Shown here: positions 11,167-22,671 of the stretch, in pieces
Layout of the letters: each line of letters opens with the position of its first letter
Numbering within the stretch: the stretch's first letter is position 1
Source of the DNA: Udeniomyces pyricola
Lineage: Eukaryota > Basidiomycota > Tremellomycetes > Cystofilobasidiales > Mrakiaceae
Assembly (NCBI GenBank): GCA_039545295.1
Contig: BCIK01000025.1
Coordinates: 190,080-254,079 of the forward strand
DNA length: 64,000 nucleotides
Direction: 5' to 3'
Position numbers and translations under genes: made by a program
Notes under the pieces: generated by a model
What the model was told of the DNA's origin: nothing
The model's database searches: none
The model's input: only the letters and a program-made list of their open reading frames with translations

Positions 11167-14100
11167 TTAGAACGAAACCCCGAACCGCTTCTCAAATGCC
11201 TTGAGGGGTTCGGCGGGGCCCGAGGTACCATAGGCGTATTCGGCCGGCGTCGGACCCGAGGATGACTCAATCGACTTGAGGAGGCTAGAGAGAGAGAAGA
11301 GAGAGATGGCGTCAAGAGAAGGGAAGAAAAAAAAAAGGAAGAGTCAGGACCATCGACAACGACAAAGAAAAGAGAAAACGTTGGAAGGATCCAGAAATCG
11401 AGGATCAGACAAAAGGAAAAAAAAAAAAAAAAAAAAAAAGACAGACAAGGGAAGAAGAAACCAAAGAGAAAAAAAAAGACGAAAAAAAAAGGAAAACCTC
11501 TTTTGATGTTTTTATTATTATTATTATTGTTATTGTTAACGTACGGCGTGAAGATTTTCCAACCCGCGATGAGTTCGTCCTCACGAACGAACGAGGCATG
11601 TTGACCTCCGAGGACGTTGAAGAGGACGACTTCGTACGCTTTCTTATCGCCCGGAACTTTCTTGCCCGGAACGGTGTACGTCATGTCGGCTTAGATGGGA
11701 GAGAGCGGCGGGGGGGAAGGGGTTGTAATCGTTTTATGTTGGTTGGATTTTGAGAAGGTGAAGCGGAGGGGAGAAAGAGAAAACAAAAAAGTACAAGAGA
11801 TATTTGTTTAGCTGTTTTAAAACATCAAATCTTCGTATCCATGCTCATATCTTCCCATGTCCAAAAGCCCCAAAGATTTTCCTGAAGGAGTGGAACACGT
11901 ACCTTGAACCATCTCGTGCCCCATCGCGCCCGGCTTCAAGACGTTCGTCCTAAAGTAAACCGCCGGGTCCGGGTTCAGTCTCACGACGAGTTGGCCTTGA
12001 GTACTCTCCTTCTTCTTCTTCTCCGCGTCGTTGTCGTCGTTGGCCGAGGAAGAAGAGGAGGAGGGGAGGTTGAAGGGGTTAGCCTTGGGCGCCCGAAGGT
12101 TGAACGTCATGCTCATGAGACCTTTGTCGAGGGCTGAACTCGTTGGGTCGGCAACAGAAGATCAAGGGAACAGTCAGTGATGTGATATATATATATATAT
12201 ATAATGGATCAAACCAATCCACAGGCAAAGGAAGGAAATGTGGTTCTGAAGCTTTTTTTTATTGAAGATATGAAAAAGGGGGGGGGGGGGGAGTTGTGGG
12301 TTGTGACTTACCTTTCCCCGTCTTGACCAAGATCGGTACGCCCTTCCACCTCTCATTCCCAACCTCCATCTTGAACGCACAAAACGTCGCCGTCTTACTC
12401 TCATCCGGCACGGTCTCATCTTCCCTGTACCCTTTCTTCTCCTCGTCTCCTTGCTTCCCGGCAACATACTGGCCGAGGACGAGGTCGGCCGGGTCGGCTG
12501 AGATGGGTGGAATACAGTTGAGAAGATCGACTTTGGCCGTCCGGAGAGCGTCGTCGGCGAAGGTGGAAGGAACGTCCATGGTGAGAAGGGTGATGGCTTG
12601 GAGGATGTCTGTAGGAGTTCGCGGGGAAGAGGGGGACGAGAAAGGCGGGCGGAGAGCAAGATGCAAGGAGAAAGGGAAGGTCAAAAGGGGATGGTAAGTA
12701 AATTGAGAAAAAGAAAGAAAAAAACATTCAAAGGGGATTTATGGGTTATTAGTCGAGATGGCGGCGCTGCGAAGCAGAAAAGGTGACGAGAGCGAAAAGG
12801 AAGGTAGAAGATGGACGAGAACTCTGAAGCAAGGGGGAGAAGGCAAAAACGAAAGAATTCATAGGAAAACACAACGAACGGTTTTGGCAGACTTGATGAG
12901 GGAGGAGCGAAGGGAGAGGGTCGCCATGGGAAAGAATAAGATGAAGAAGAGAGGTCATACAGACAACGTCGATGAACCGTCAGTCAGCCCGTCAATCACA
13001 ATAGAGAACTCCCTTACCCCGAAACAGCCCAGACTCAAAAAAACGTCGACTAGAAACTCACCATCTCGAATCATTCCAAACTCATCAAAGTAACCTCCCC
13101 TACCCTCGGCGCCGAACTTCTCCGTCATGACGACCGCGATGGACTCGACGTGGTCCTTGTTGAGGATCGGCTCGATGAACGCATTTGCGAACCGAAGGTA
13201 CATGATCTGACGGATCATCTCCTCGCCCCTAGTGCATGCACCCACGCAGGATGAGCGAGAAAATTTGGAAGGAAAGTATGGAAAAGAATCGTGTGGGTTG
13301 TAAGCGTGTTGGTTCTTGTGCATGTGTAGATCGTGGGTTGGACCAGTAAGGAGAAAAAAAAGCTTACAAATAATGATCGATCCTATAAATCTCTTCTTCT
13401 TTCCAATCGGAGGTGATATGACCCATCATCTCCTCGCACGATTCAGTATCCTTCCCGAATGGTTTCTCAATCACGATCCGCGATGAGACCCCGTCGGATG
13501 ACGAGGCGTAGTTGTGCTTCTTGAGCATCTGTGAGACTTGCACAAATGATGAAGGCGGGAGGGCGAGCTGTGGTCGTGGGTCGTTGATTTTGATTCGTTG
13601 TTGGATTACAAGGGTCGGACAAGAGTACGTGTGGAAGAAAGTGAATATGTGTCAAGTAAATGAGATGAGAAGAAGGCATAGATGAGCATATATGCGGAGC
13701 AAGGGCATTCAAGGCGTTTTCTTCCTAGCCTGGCATCCATCCATCCCATCGTGCTTTCCACCTCCCAATCCTTCATCTCCGCATCGTCCTCCTCCCTCCC
13801 CTTTGATATTAAATCAAAAAGATCCCGTACAAGAACCAAGCAAACATGGCTTACTCACATAATAAACCCTATCGGCCTTTCCTTTCCCACCCATCTCCTT
13901 CTCCTCGACCTCCTTCATCTTCTCCTCCAACTTCTCAAACGACTCGTCCTCATCGTACTGACCCCTCTGGTACTCTGCCATACCTTTGAATCGGTTCTTG
14001 GCGTCTTCGTCGGGTTGGGTGATTCCGGCGTCTTCGTCTTCTTTGATGCCAGCGAGGAGTTGGGTCTCGAATTTGGACCGGTCCATGTCGGATCGTGCAT

Positions 14101-14701
14101 AGCCGAGGATCTTGGTCGCTGAGAGACACGCGAAAAAAAGAGGGAGGAAAGGGGGGGAGGAGGGTCGGACAATTGGTCAAAGAAGGATGAGGAAGAGAAG
14201 TAGGATAAGGAGGGATTTCTGTCAGCTCGTGTACTCGAGAGAAGAAGGCGAAGCATTGGAGACGGCAAGAGAAGATGATCATGCCGTCGCGATGACGTCA
14301 ACGTCTCCTCCCAGCACTTTGCAAGGCACCTCCTTCTCCTAGTCCTTTCCTCCTCCACATCTTATGGCCATCAGCCCACGCCAGCTACTCAGACGTACCT
14401 TTGGGAAGCTTTCCAGCGACCATCAAGGCGTACAAGGCCGGGAACGTCGATTTCTTGGCGAGATCACCAGAGGCACCAAAGACTGGTGGCATCCAAGAAA
14501 GGCGAAAGGAGCGATGTGGATCAGTCAGCCAGTCAAGTCAATCTCCATCGCGCTTCTCCTCAACACCAATCCCTCCATCCTCCCCTCTCACTTGACTAGC
14601 TTGGTAAACGATGAAGTGGATACAAACGTACCGACAATGATGACGTTGTCACCTACGGCATCTGCGTGGGATTGGGAGTCTTTCTTTTGGTCGGCGGGCA
14701 T
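11167..14701 (-). CDS. ZWF1: Glucose-6-phosphate 1-dehydrogenase
   Basis: First enzyme of the oxidative pentose phosphate pathway: oxidises glucose-6-phosphate to 6-phosphogluconolactone and yields NADPH in the cytosol. Nine exons fit in frame: 14701-14632, 14482-14399, 14118-13859, 13567-13368, 13228-13062, 12608-12312, 12133-11903, 11689-11545 and 11284-11167, giving 523 residues. The start is the ATG of MPADQKK. Seen in order: the NADP motif VFGASGDLAKKSTFPALY, ILGYARSDMDR, LALPPSSF, IVIEKPFGKD, the substrate-site RIDHYLGEE with the catalytic His, EGRGGYFDEFGMIRD, TATFCAF, WKGVPILVKTGK and FVREDELIAGWKIFTPLL. Two oddities: the usual VMQNHL after GIIRD is absent from this model, and a Ser/Asp/Lys-rich insert (SSSSSSANDDNDAEKKKK) interrupts the C-terminal beta sheet. 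The enzyme identity is firm. Confidence 0.95.
12278..12291 (+). repeat. G14 run in a G6PD intron
   Basis: A run of 14 G in the intron between the exons ending at 12312 and starting at 12133 of the minus-strand G6PD gene, so the transcript carries C14 here. Confidence 0.8.
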
Positions 14702-15670
14702 GATTGATTTTGGAAGGGCGTAAGATATGATGGGTTGATTCGGTTGGGATGATGATCGAATTCGGTACTCATGCAGCATCATGTGCGTATAATTACTCAT
14801 GATATTCATTCGTGTCGTACGTACGTAAGTTTGCCAAGATGATGGAACCAATTGCTTTCTTACATGAGAATTCGTACGCCACGTGTTCATCATGGTCACC
14901 GATCAGGGATCAGACGTGCATATACAATTTACATTGTATGAGCTCACTGTATGAGCCATCATAATTATCCACATGAGTCGTAGCTGACTAGCTAAGATCA
15001 GATATCACTGCCAGCCGTCGCCCCTTACTCTGTGAACGGATCAAGGCTCGACCGGCCCGATAACCTGCACTTTTTAATACATATCTATACTGTGTACATG
15101 CATGCGCAACATCATGACGGGCCGATTTTTCATCGGCCTTCCAGATTGCTTGTGATACAGATAGGTGATCGTGTATCGCGATACGTCATGCATCTGTTGC
15201 ATGGATGGATGAGATCGGATCGGATCAAAGTAAGGCAAAAACAACCAACATCGTTAAACAACGTAGCAAAGAAGAAAGGAAAACCCCTCAAGAAAAAGAA
15301 AGGGAACACAGAAAAAGTGGGTAGACAAAAACAACGTCCGTGCAAATCGTTTGGAGACTGAGAACGTAACAAAAAGGGCCGAAAAGAGTTACAATACGTA
15401 GCTAGCGTGGAAGAGTGTGATGATGCAAGAGAGAAGAAGAGAGAGAGGGGGGAAGAGAGAGCTGAGAAAACACGGGGAGGCGGAAAGAGGAAGGTCATGA
15501 GGAGCTAGAGCGAGTACAGAAGCCTATGAAGAAAGAGACCAAAAGAAGAACGATGATAGGAAAACTTGTAGCTGGGCCCGTACAAGGGACGATAAGGCTA
15601 TCGGACACGATAGAACAGTCCGATGTAGTACATGACCAGTCTTCTTCCAGATCATAACTCAGACCACATA
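14702..15670. other. G6PD upstream region and 3' flank of the rhomboid gene
   Basis: The first few hundred nucleotides are the G6PD promoter side, AT-rich with ACGTACGTAAG at about 14819 and several TGCAT/ATGCAT elements. The part near 15200-15660 is purine-rich on the plus strand, typical of the 3' flank of a minus-strand gene here. No gene is supported. Confidence 0.4.
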
Positions 15671-18422
15671 CTACGTCGCGAGCTCGTTGTTGTAGTCGTT
15701 GTGATAGTGGGAAGTCCCGTCCCTTTGCACTGTTTATCCAACCACGAAAAAAAATGTAAAGAAGAAAGCATCAATTAGCGATCAGTTCACATGCTCAGGC
15801 AGGCTCAGCACAGAGAAAGACAAAGGTGGTTGACGCACATAGTTAGTCTGGGCGACGGGAAGACACGATAGATATCGACACCATTCACATGCTTGAGAAG
15901 AATCGTCTTTGTAAAACTAGGACGCAGGAGCAGCGGGACGGGTGGGCACCAACGATGTCAGCGAACATGCTGTACAGACCTTATCGGTTTGGGTTCAGAC
16001 CACAACGCCACACGGCAAGTAACAACAAAGAGGATAAACATACATTGAGCGTGATGAGAACAAAAACGAGGACGACGAGCGGAAGGGCAATCGCTCGACA
16101 AGTCCACAAGATGATGCGCGATCGCTTAGTCGTGACGATTGCCGGATAGAGGACGACGCCGAGCAGGAGTCCCATTAGGAGCCCACCCAAGTGGGAAAAG
16201 TTATCGATAAGATAGGGACTGAGAGACGACCGAGTACGAAAGAGATCCATGTCAGACATTCGAAAACGCTTCAGATCAGCATCATTCAACCCAAAACGCA
16301 CATGTAGCCCATTCCGACTGTGAAAAGCATCAGAAGAAGGGGGGGGGGCAAAGATACAGCAAAGCATGAGTCTTCCGCCGGCATTTGTCTTCAGCTGATC
16401 AATACAAGAGGTGCTCACTCATCAATACAAGCTCAAGGGTCATGAAGAACGCCTGAAGTTTGGGACGCGGCTTGAGTGACCAATGCTCGATCAAATCAAC
16501 GTAACCGACCGCGATGAGAGCAAAGATGCCCCCCGATGCTCCCACCGATGGCACACCAACGAGGGCAAAGTTGCCACCGAGCTCAAAGCCGAATATACCA
16601 CCAGCAAAGAAGATGATGAGGAAAGAGATGGTTCCGACCTCGCGCTCGATCTGGGCACCGGCAGAGAGGAGGACGAGGAGGTTGAGAGCAAGGTGGACGA
16701 GTCCGGCGTGGAGAAACTGAGATCAGAAGGGCAAAGCGAGGCACAAGTTAGGGAGAGTATTGCAGATGCATGTGTATCATTTTTGAGACGCTGCTGAGCG
16801 AGTCACGAACGATAGGGTAGAAGAAGCGATAAGTCTGATTGGGCGTCGCAGTCGTTGCAAGGCCGCAGATCTCGCCGATCGTGCATGCGTCTGAGGTCGA
16901 GCTGGCAAACAGGATGGTGTTTTCCAAGACGAAGCTATGAGCGATTCAAGATCCACGACGAGGACGTGCCAGACAAAATAGAAGGAGGACGAACATAGTG
17001 GAAGTTGTACTGTTGAAGCACTGGATAGGATACGTCAGGGGAGCATCTGTCACGCTCTAGAGGTAGGTTGGATTTAACGTTGATCGACAAGAGCAAGCGT
17101 TAATAATTTAGAGATTAATACAGCAATACAGTACGATAGACCCAATCTTACCTTCATGCATGGGACGAAACGTGCGCCGAGATTGATCAAGACAGTTGAT
17201 TGCGGGCCAATCATCCAGTTGAATGTGGGCTTGATGGCGATGACCGATCCAGCTGTCGTGACATCGGTTGATACAAACGATGGCCAGAGCAGACATGAAA
17301 CAGTGCACCATCAGTCGCGTGGACCATGGATTGAGAACGCTTCACGTGTTAGCACTCACTGAGTTGTTTGTTCCTGACAAGCTCGTAGGCCATCACTCCA
17401 ATCATGACTGAATCGCCGAGGGCAAGTATGAAACCAGAGATACATCCGTTTAGCGAGAAGAAAAAGCGCTTGGACTCGGTCAAGAACTGATAACGTACTA
17501 AGGGCGAGAACGTAGGCTCCCCACGATCGGTTTTGTTTGCCAATGCCTCGACCTGAAGCCAGAGCAAGGGTGGATCAGACATAAGCTACATTGCACTCAT
17601 GACACAGCAAAGATCTCTTGGAGCGAAGGGTCAGACAACGCACGCTTGTTCTCGATCTGCTGTTCGATGGGATTTTTCCCTCCGCCAAGCCCAACTTGAG
17701 ACAGCAGTTTGTCCTTCAGCGTCGGTGCGCCCAGGGGTGGATGCTGGTTTGAAGACGATTCATCGTATCCTGAGTTTAAGAACCAGGGTTGATAGGCATC
17801 ATCAGTGTCAGCCACATTTCTCGCTGCGCTTCCCAGCGAAACACATCAGCCAACGAAGCTCACCCATCCTACTGAACCTCACTTCCTTCTTCCTGCCGTC
17901 CTCTTCGTCCTCGGACACATGCCTCGCCATGCCAGCCGCGTGGCCGACGAGCCCGCTCCTGCCTTCGTACTCTTCCTCTTCGTCCCGCGGACCCCAACTC
18001 GAACGCGCAGTACCCTCTCGGTCGTATGGGTCTGAGTAGCCAAGCTCGTGGTGCGAATAAGGGCGTTCTGGCATGAGCCCAAGATCGCCAGAGGTCGATG
18101 GCGGCACGAATCCTGGGTAGGTTGGTTGGTGTGGATCGGCATAGGACCGCGGGGCGGCAAACGAAGCTGAATCCGAAGGGGCAACTGATCGAGCTTCCTC
18201 CGACCCAGAGCCATGGTAGATGGAGGGATCCGGGGCAAGCACTCCAGAGTGAGAGCTCGGAGGATATGATAGCGATGATTCTTGGGGGGACGACGGCCTT
18301 TGAGCTGAGGCAGAGGGCGAGGCTCCGTCGGTATGGGTGTGATAGGAGGGGGCGGAGCTCGCGGAGAAACCGTAGTCGGACTCTTGGAGATATGATGAGC
18401 GGTTCGGATTGAGGTTGGCCAT
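15671..18422 (-). CDS. Rhomboid-family intramembrane serine protease
   Basis: A multi-pass membrane protease that cleaves transmembrane helices within the bilayer. The first exon (18422 to about 17868) encodes about 180 residues of Ser/Pro/Tyr-rich cytosolic tail. Later exons give KRFFFSLNGCISGFILALG, AIKPTFNWMIGPQSTVLINL, a Cys-containing luminal segment (ACTIGEICGL) and YRFFYPI. The core follows with HLALNLLVLLSAGAQIEREVG, the catalytic-serine motif GASGGIFAL (about 16517-16543) and NFSHLGGLLMGLLLG with the catalytic His (about 16180-16206). A Cys-rich C-terminus (CEWCRYLSCLP) precedes the stop. The Ser-His dyad is intact. The long hydrophilic N-terminus fits the secretory-pathway rhomboids of fungi rather than mitochondrial PARL/Pcp1. 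The exact joints of the last exons (15670-15890) are uncertain. Confidence 0.9.
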
Positions 18423-20364
18423 CTTATGTAAAGGTGGTTGAGAAGATAGCGTTGTCGGGCAAACGAGTCAACGGCTTAGGAGCAAAGATGGTCGAGCACT
18501 TGAACAGGGGCAGTCTCGAGGGGGCGGGTCAACCGAAGGGAATGGAGGTAGAAAGGGAGAACGCTACGGCACGATCTTTCCTGTTTGTCGAACTGAAATC
18601 ACAGTACGTATGAGGAAGGTCTTGGTCAGTTTGACTGTAAGATTCGCAAGACGTCACTATGCAATGGGAGAGCAGTGCAAGCCGAGAAACTACGCGGACA
18701 GCCTCTGCTTCCGATGGGGAGATGAGGAGAGGGCAGAGGGCAGGCATCACGCGGAGAAAAGCACGATAGCGATATACATGGCCAGGAGAGTTGAAACACT
18801 ACTCTCACTCTCCATCTGCTCCGCCTTGGTATAGTTGATTGTGAGTTCTACTAGAATTACACGACGCCGGGAGCTGTCAAATGCGGTGCAATACGGGTGG
18901 ATCGATCTCAACAATCGCGACCCAATCCCGGGGTATCTGTTGCTCTCCTACTTCAGGCGGTGTGCTCCTTTGCTCTCGCTAAATCCCTGGTGAGCACATA
19001 CGGCTGCTTACCTGGATTGACCAAGGTGCGGGGTCAAGAGTGAGGCTCAATGAGCTCTGAGGCGCAATGAGAAAGGCGTGAAGTTGTCAATGGCTGGGGT
19101 AATTCAAGCTATGTATCGGGTAGAAGAAGTAGTGATTGTCCGTGATTTCATCCCGTTGCTCCGAGCACCCCAATTTGCCATCACGTGCCGGTGATTGGCT
19201 GCACAGCCGTACTGAATATTGCATGATTTGGTCTGTCACATCCCCTAATAAAATGTATCACCTCTCACTTCTACTCCTCTCTCGCGATTTAAAGCTCTAG
19301 TCTTGAACCAGAGGATAAAGATGCGGAACAGAAGGACGGTACCCTTCGTATAAGGCGATTCCTTCTTAGGGAAAAGTCAACTGAAGCAGGACGGAAGCGC
19401 GGCGTATATATACTGACATCGATGGTTGCACGTTGCAGGTGCACAGACGTTGAGGTTTGAGAGTTGTTGGTCGCACGCACTGCAGGTGCTCGATTTGGTC
19501 ACTGGGCCGGGTCGGTCATCGTCGCATTAACTTGAAGGTTGATTTAGTGATTTTGATTGTCGCATCGACTTTCGAGCTGATCTGCAGCGAGAAACATTCA
19601 GTGGTACCGTACGTGTCCGACGTCCGACCTCAGGCCTTGAGTCTCAGCTGATTCACCCACACGGCCATAAAATTGCAGCAGTACTCTCTGCTCTCCATCC
19701 AATACGTCACACCCAAGTCTACCATGATGCTCGACTGTAAGTTACGACCGATCTGGCTGCATTCGCAGCCAGGAGCATATCGGTTGGCTCTTGATGCCGG
19801 ACCGCACAAGAGTGCGCAGCAGGTGACAGACATATTCGATATACAACCAACTTTGATTTAGGGAAGGATTCCCCGGCATATTGAAAGATTGCCAAGGTGA
19901 CTTGATCCTGCCTGCGTACTGCAATCCATTGCGCCGTAGTTTGGCCGGCCTGCATCGCTCTCATGCCTTAGGAATTGCTAGGAATTGCCAGTGGTACTGC
20001 CGAGACGTGCTGGCGCTCGCATGCACTTCGCGAGCAGACGTGGTACCGATGAACCATGCGCATGGTTAACAACCGCACAGCGTTTGCTGCGTAGTGTTCT
20101 TTATAGATCGAACTACATGTGATGAAGGTCAGCGGAGGAATTCGTGTGCCGAAGGCTGCGACTGGCCACCTCCACCTCCTGTGGCGGAATTGATGACGAG
20201 ACGAAATCGGGCGTCGTCGCCGCCTTGGCTCGCTAGTTTAATCTAGTCTTTATATAATCATCTTGTGCACCCTCAATCCTCGTCTTCGCTTCAACACAAA
20301 CCATCACCACCCTTCGCCACTCTTACTCAATCTCACCCATCGACACTTTACCCTTTCCACTGAC
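18423..20364. other. Intergenic, about 1.9 kb, divergent promoters
   Basis: I find no readable gene on either strand. The right end holds the promoter of the first cysteine-rich gene. The middle (18850-20100) has mixed composition and may hold unrecognised exons or a non-coding RNA, but nothing supports either. Confidence 0.4.
20249..20257 (+). promoter_or_regulatory. TATA-like element
   Basis: TTTATATAA-type sequence about 110 nt upstream of the ATG at 20365, followed by a C/T-rich leader. A plausible core promoter for the first cysteine-rich gene; inference only. Confidence 0.45.
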
Positions 20365-21631
20365 ATGTACTTCCCTACCAAGCGAGCCATCGTGAGTCAT
20401 GTCTCTCCCCCATCGGGCTCGTAATACTGCGGCTCCCTGTCGACAAGCTGCCAGTATCCTTCCTCGGACGCTGACATCATCCCTTTCCTTCCTTCTGCTT
20501 CTCTCGCCACGATCATTCTTCCTACCCCCGATATCTGCCTGGGCCAACTTGTTGCTTCTTTGCCTTCCTAGGGTGCCACTTGCATCCTCAAACTCTCGAG
20601 CTCGCTCCTGTCGACCCCATTGAGCACGTGCTTCCAGACGACATCCCTCACGCCGTTCTTCTCCCTGCTGAGTGGCAGCACGAGCAACTCTCTCCTCCCG
20701 ACCCTCAACAACTACCTCGGCGCCGTTTGCCCTCAACCTGTCTGCTCTAACGATACCATCAAGAGCTTCATCGACACAATCGAGGATGATTGCGGCGACA
20801 TCATCTCTGCGTTTGGCCTCACCAACGAGACGGTGAGTCGGCTTGATGGAATACATTGAAGAACTCGATGAGGATACTGGGTCGGCTCTCCTTGATTGGC
20901 CGTCGGTTCTTCATCTGAACAAACATTTTTTTTCCTTTTCTTTCCTGTTTAGGTCGATGCTTACGTTCCGTTCCTTCCCCAAGTCAAAAACATCGTCTGC
21001 CTGGAATCGAACACCAACACGACGAGCAGCTCGGGCCTCAGCTCCGAATACTGCTCGATCCAGACGCTCTCAACCTTCCAAGAAGCCCTCGGTCAACCCA
21101 TCACCTTCGACCTCATCAAAGAAATTGCTTCTGGCTCGACCTCCCTTAGCTCTCTCCTTAGCTCGAGCAACTCGACGTCTAACTTGACTGAGACCCTGTG
21201 CACGGACTGCTCCAAACAAATTTACAACGACCTTGTCCAGTTGGAGAAGGACACGGCTTCCATTAGCGGCAACTCTACCTCGGGCTTGACCGCCCAGGTC
21301 AAGTCGTACCTCGGAGAGCTCTGCGGTTCCGCCTTTACTAGTGAGCCCACGTGTTTGCGTGTGAAAAATAACATCGAGAGCAACGTGCAACGTTCTCATC
21401 TGACTCGTTGCTACTTATAATTCTTCCCTCCGTGATACCTTTCTGTCGTGTCTTTGCCTGGATCTTCCTTCAGATGGCTCGGAGCCGACTACTGTTAAGA
21501 ACGGAACCGATACCTCCTCCGTGACTGACTCGACTTCCTCGACGACGACGACGTCTGGAGCTGGATCTGTCCTGCACCTTCCTGTTGCTGGAGTCCTTGC
21601 TGCCTTTGGTGTCGTGGGGCTTTTCATCTAA
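20365..21631 (+). CDS. Cysteine-rich surface protein, copy 1 (unknown function)
   Basis: Unrecognised family, possibly related to the fungal DUF7729 cysteine-rich secreted proteins. Exons 20365-20391, 20572-20832, 20953-21340 and 21474-21631 fit in frame and give 277 residues. There are ten cysteines, including a C-x2-C near LCTDCSKQIYNDL, many N-x-S/T sites and a Ser/Thr-rich stalk. The C-terminus is hydrophobic (LHLPVAGVLAAFGVVGLFI) and ends at the stop, as in GPI-anchored proteins. The first exon encodes only MYFPTKRAI, and no classical signal peptide is visible in this model, so an extra exon inside 20392-20571 may be missing. The paralogue starting at 22672 shares all ten cysteines and the splice phase of the last junction (joining N-G-S-E-P-T-T-V). 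Confidence 0.75.
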
Positions 21632-22671
21632 GCTCTGTTTGCGCTCCAGATGCTAGACTCGTTCCTCTATCTTCCCCATGCTGTCACTTTCACATATATC
21701 TTGTAGCCCTAGCCATGTCTATCTACCCTCTCCCATCCCTTCCTGATCGCTTCCCCTCTACAATCCTACGTTCGGTCACGCTGGGTCAACATCTGTCCTA
21801 TCTTATCTGCACCCCTGGACATTATCGTAGCTATAACGATTTAGAGTGATTGGTATATATGCCCTTTCCATTGTGACATCTCGTATTATGAAGTGTACTC
21901 TATGTTGCGAGAGAACGGTTGCTACAGGTAGGGCGATGAACGTTGTCGACAGCTGATGAACCCAATTAGCTGCGCTGCACGTACCCATGTGACGTCATGA
22001 GCTGCTAGCCAACGATGTTGCTGCATCTTGCAGGCGCAAAAGTGCGGGAACGTTGAATTCGCTGTCCGGTATCTGCATCCGAGATAGAACATCGTGATGA
22101 ATGACTTAAAGGCTATACTCGAGAAGTTGGCCAATCACGTTGAAGATTGATTCAACCTGTCGCTGATCATGCAGGCAAGCATGATGGTTAGAATTGACGC
22201 GTGCATAAGAGATTTCGCAAGCCGAAGCGTCGCGCGCCGAAGCCAGCCGGCAAATTGCCAAATTCCAAAGCCAAGCTCCCTTTGCAGGTTCAACTTGTCG
22301 TCGACGCGTGGCATACTCTAGACTATCCCCACGAACGTCATAAGCCAAGAGACAGCTGCTCTTTAACCTTGTCCTTGATTCTGCAATCATCATCTTTTGT
22401 CCTTTCCAGCGGTTTCAAACTTCAGGAACTGACTCAACAACCCCGTCTTGCCGAGAGGCCGGAACCGGGTAGTTTACTTCTTGCCCGCTGGACCGTGAAA
22501 TTAATCGCTGACGAGCAGTCTTGGGGTTATCCTGATGAGTACCGTCTCAGAAGAAGCCCTTTTTCTTGCAGCAGATTGATAGTCCTGTAGTCTCTTCTTT
22601 CTAACCATAAACTGCATCAAGACCACTCTCCACTCCTCATCTCTGTCATCACCACCCATCCATCTCTAACC
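21632..22671. other. Spacer between the tandem cysteine-rich genes
   Basis: About 1 kb, with the 3' UTR of copy 1 on the left and a promoter for copy 2 on the right. A 130-codon open frame at 22201-22590 has no recognisable domain and I do not call it a gene. Confidence 0.4.

Noticed and set aside
12758..13093. Plus-strand Lys/Arg/Glu-rich open frame of 111 codons.
   Set aside because: It lies within and across an intron of the minus-strand G6PD gene and reflects purine-rich antisense sequence.
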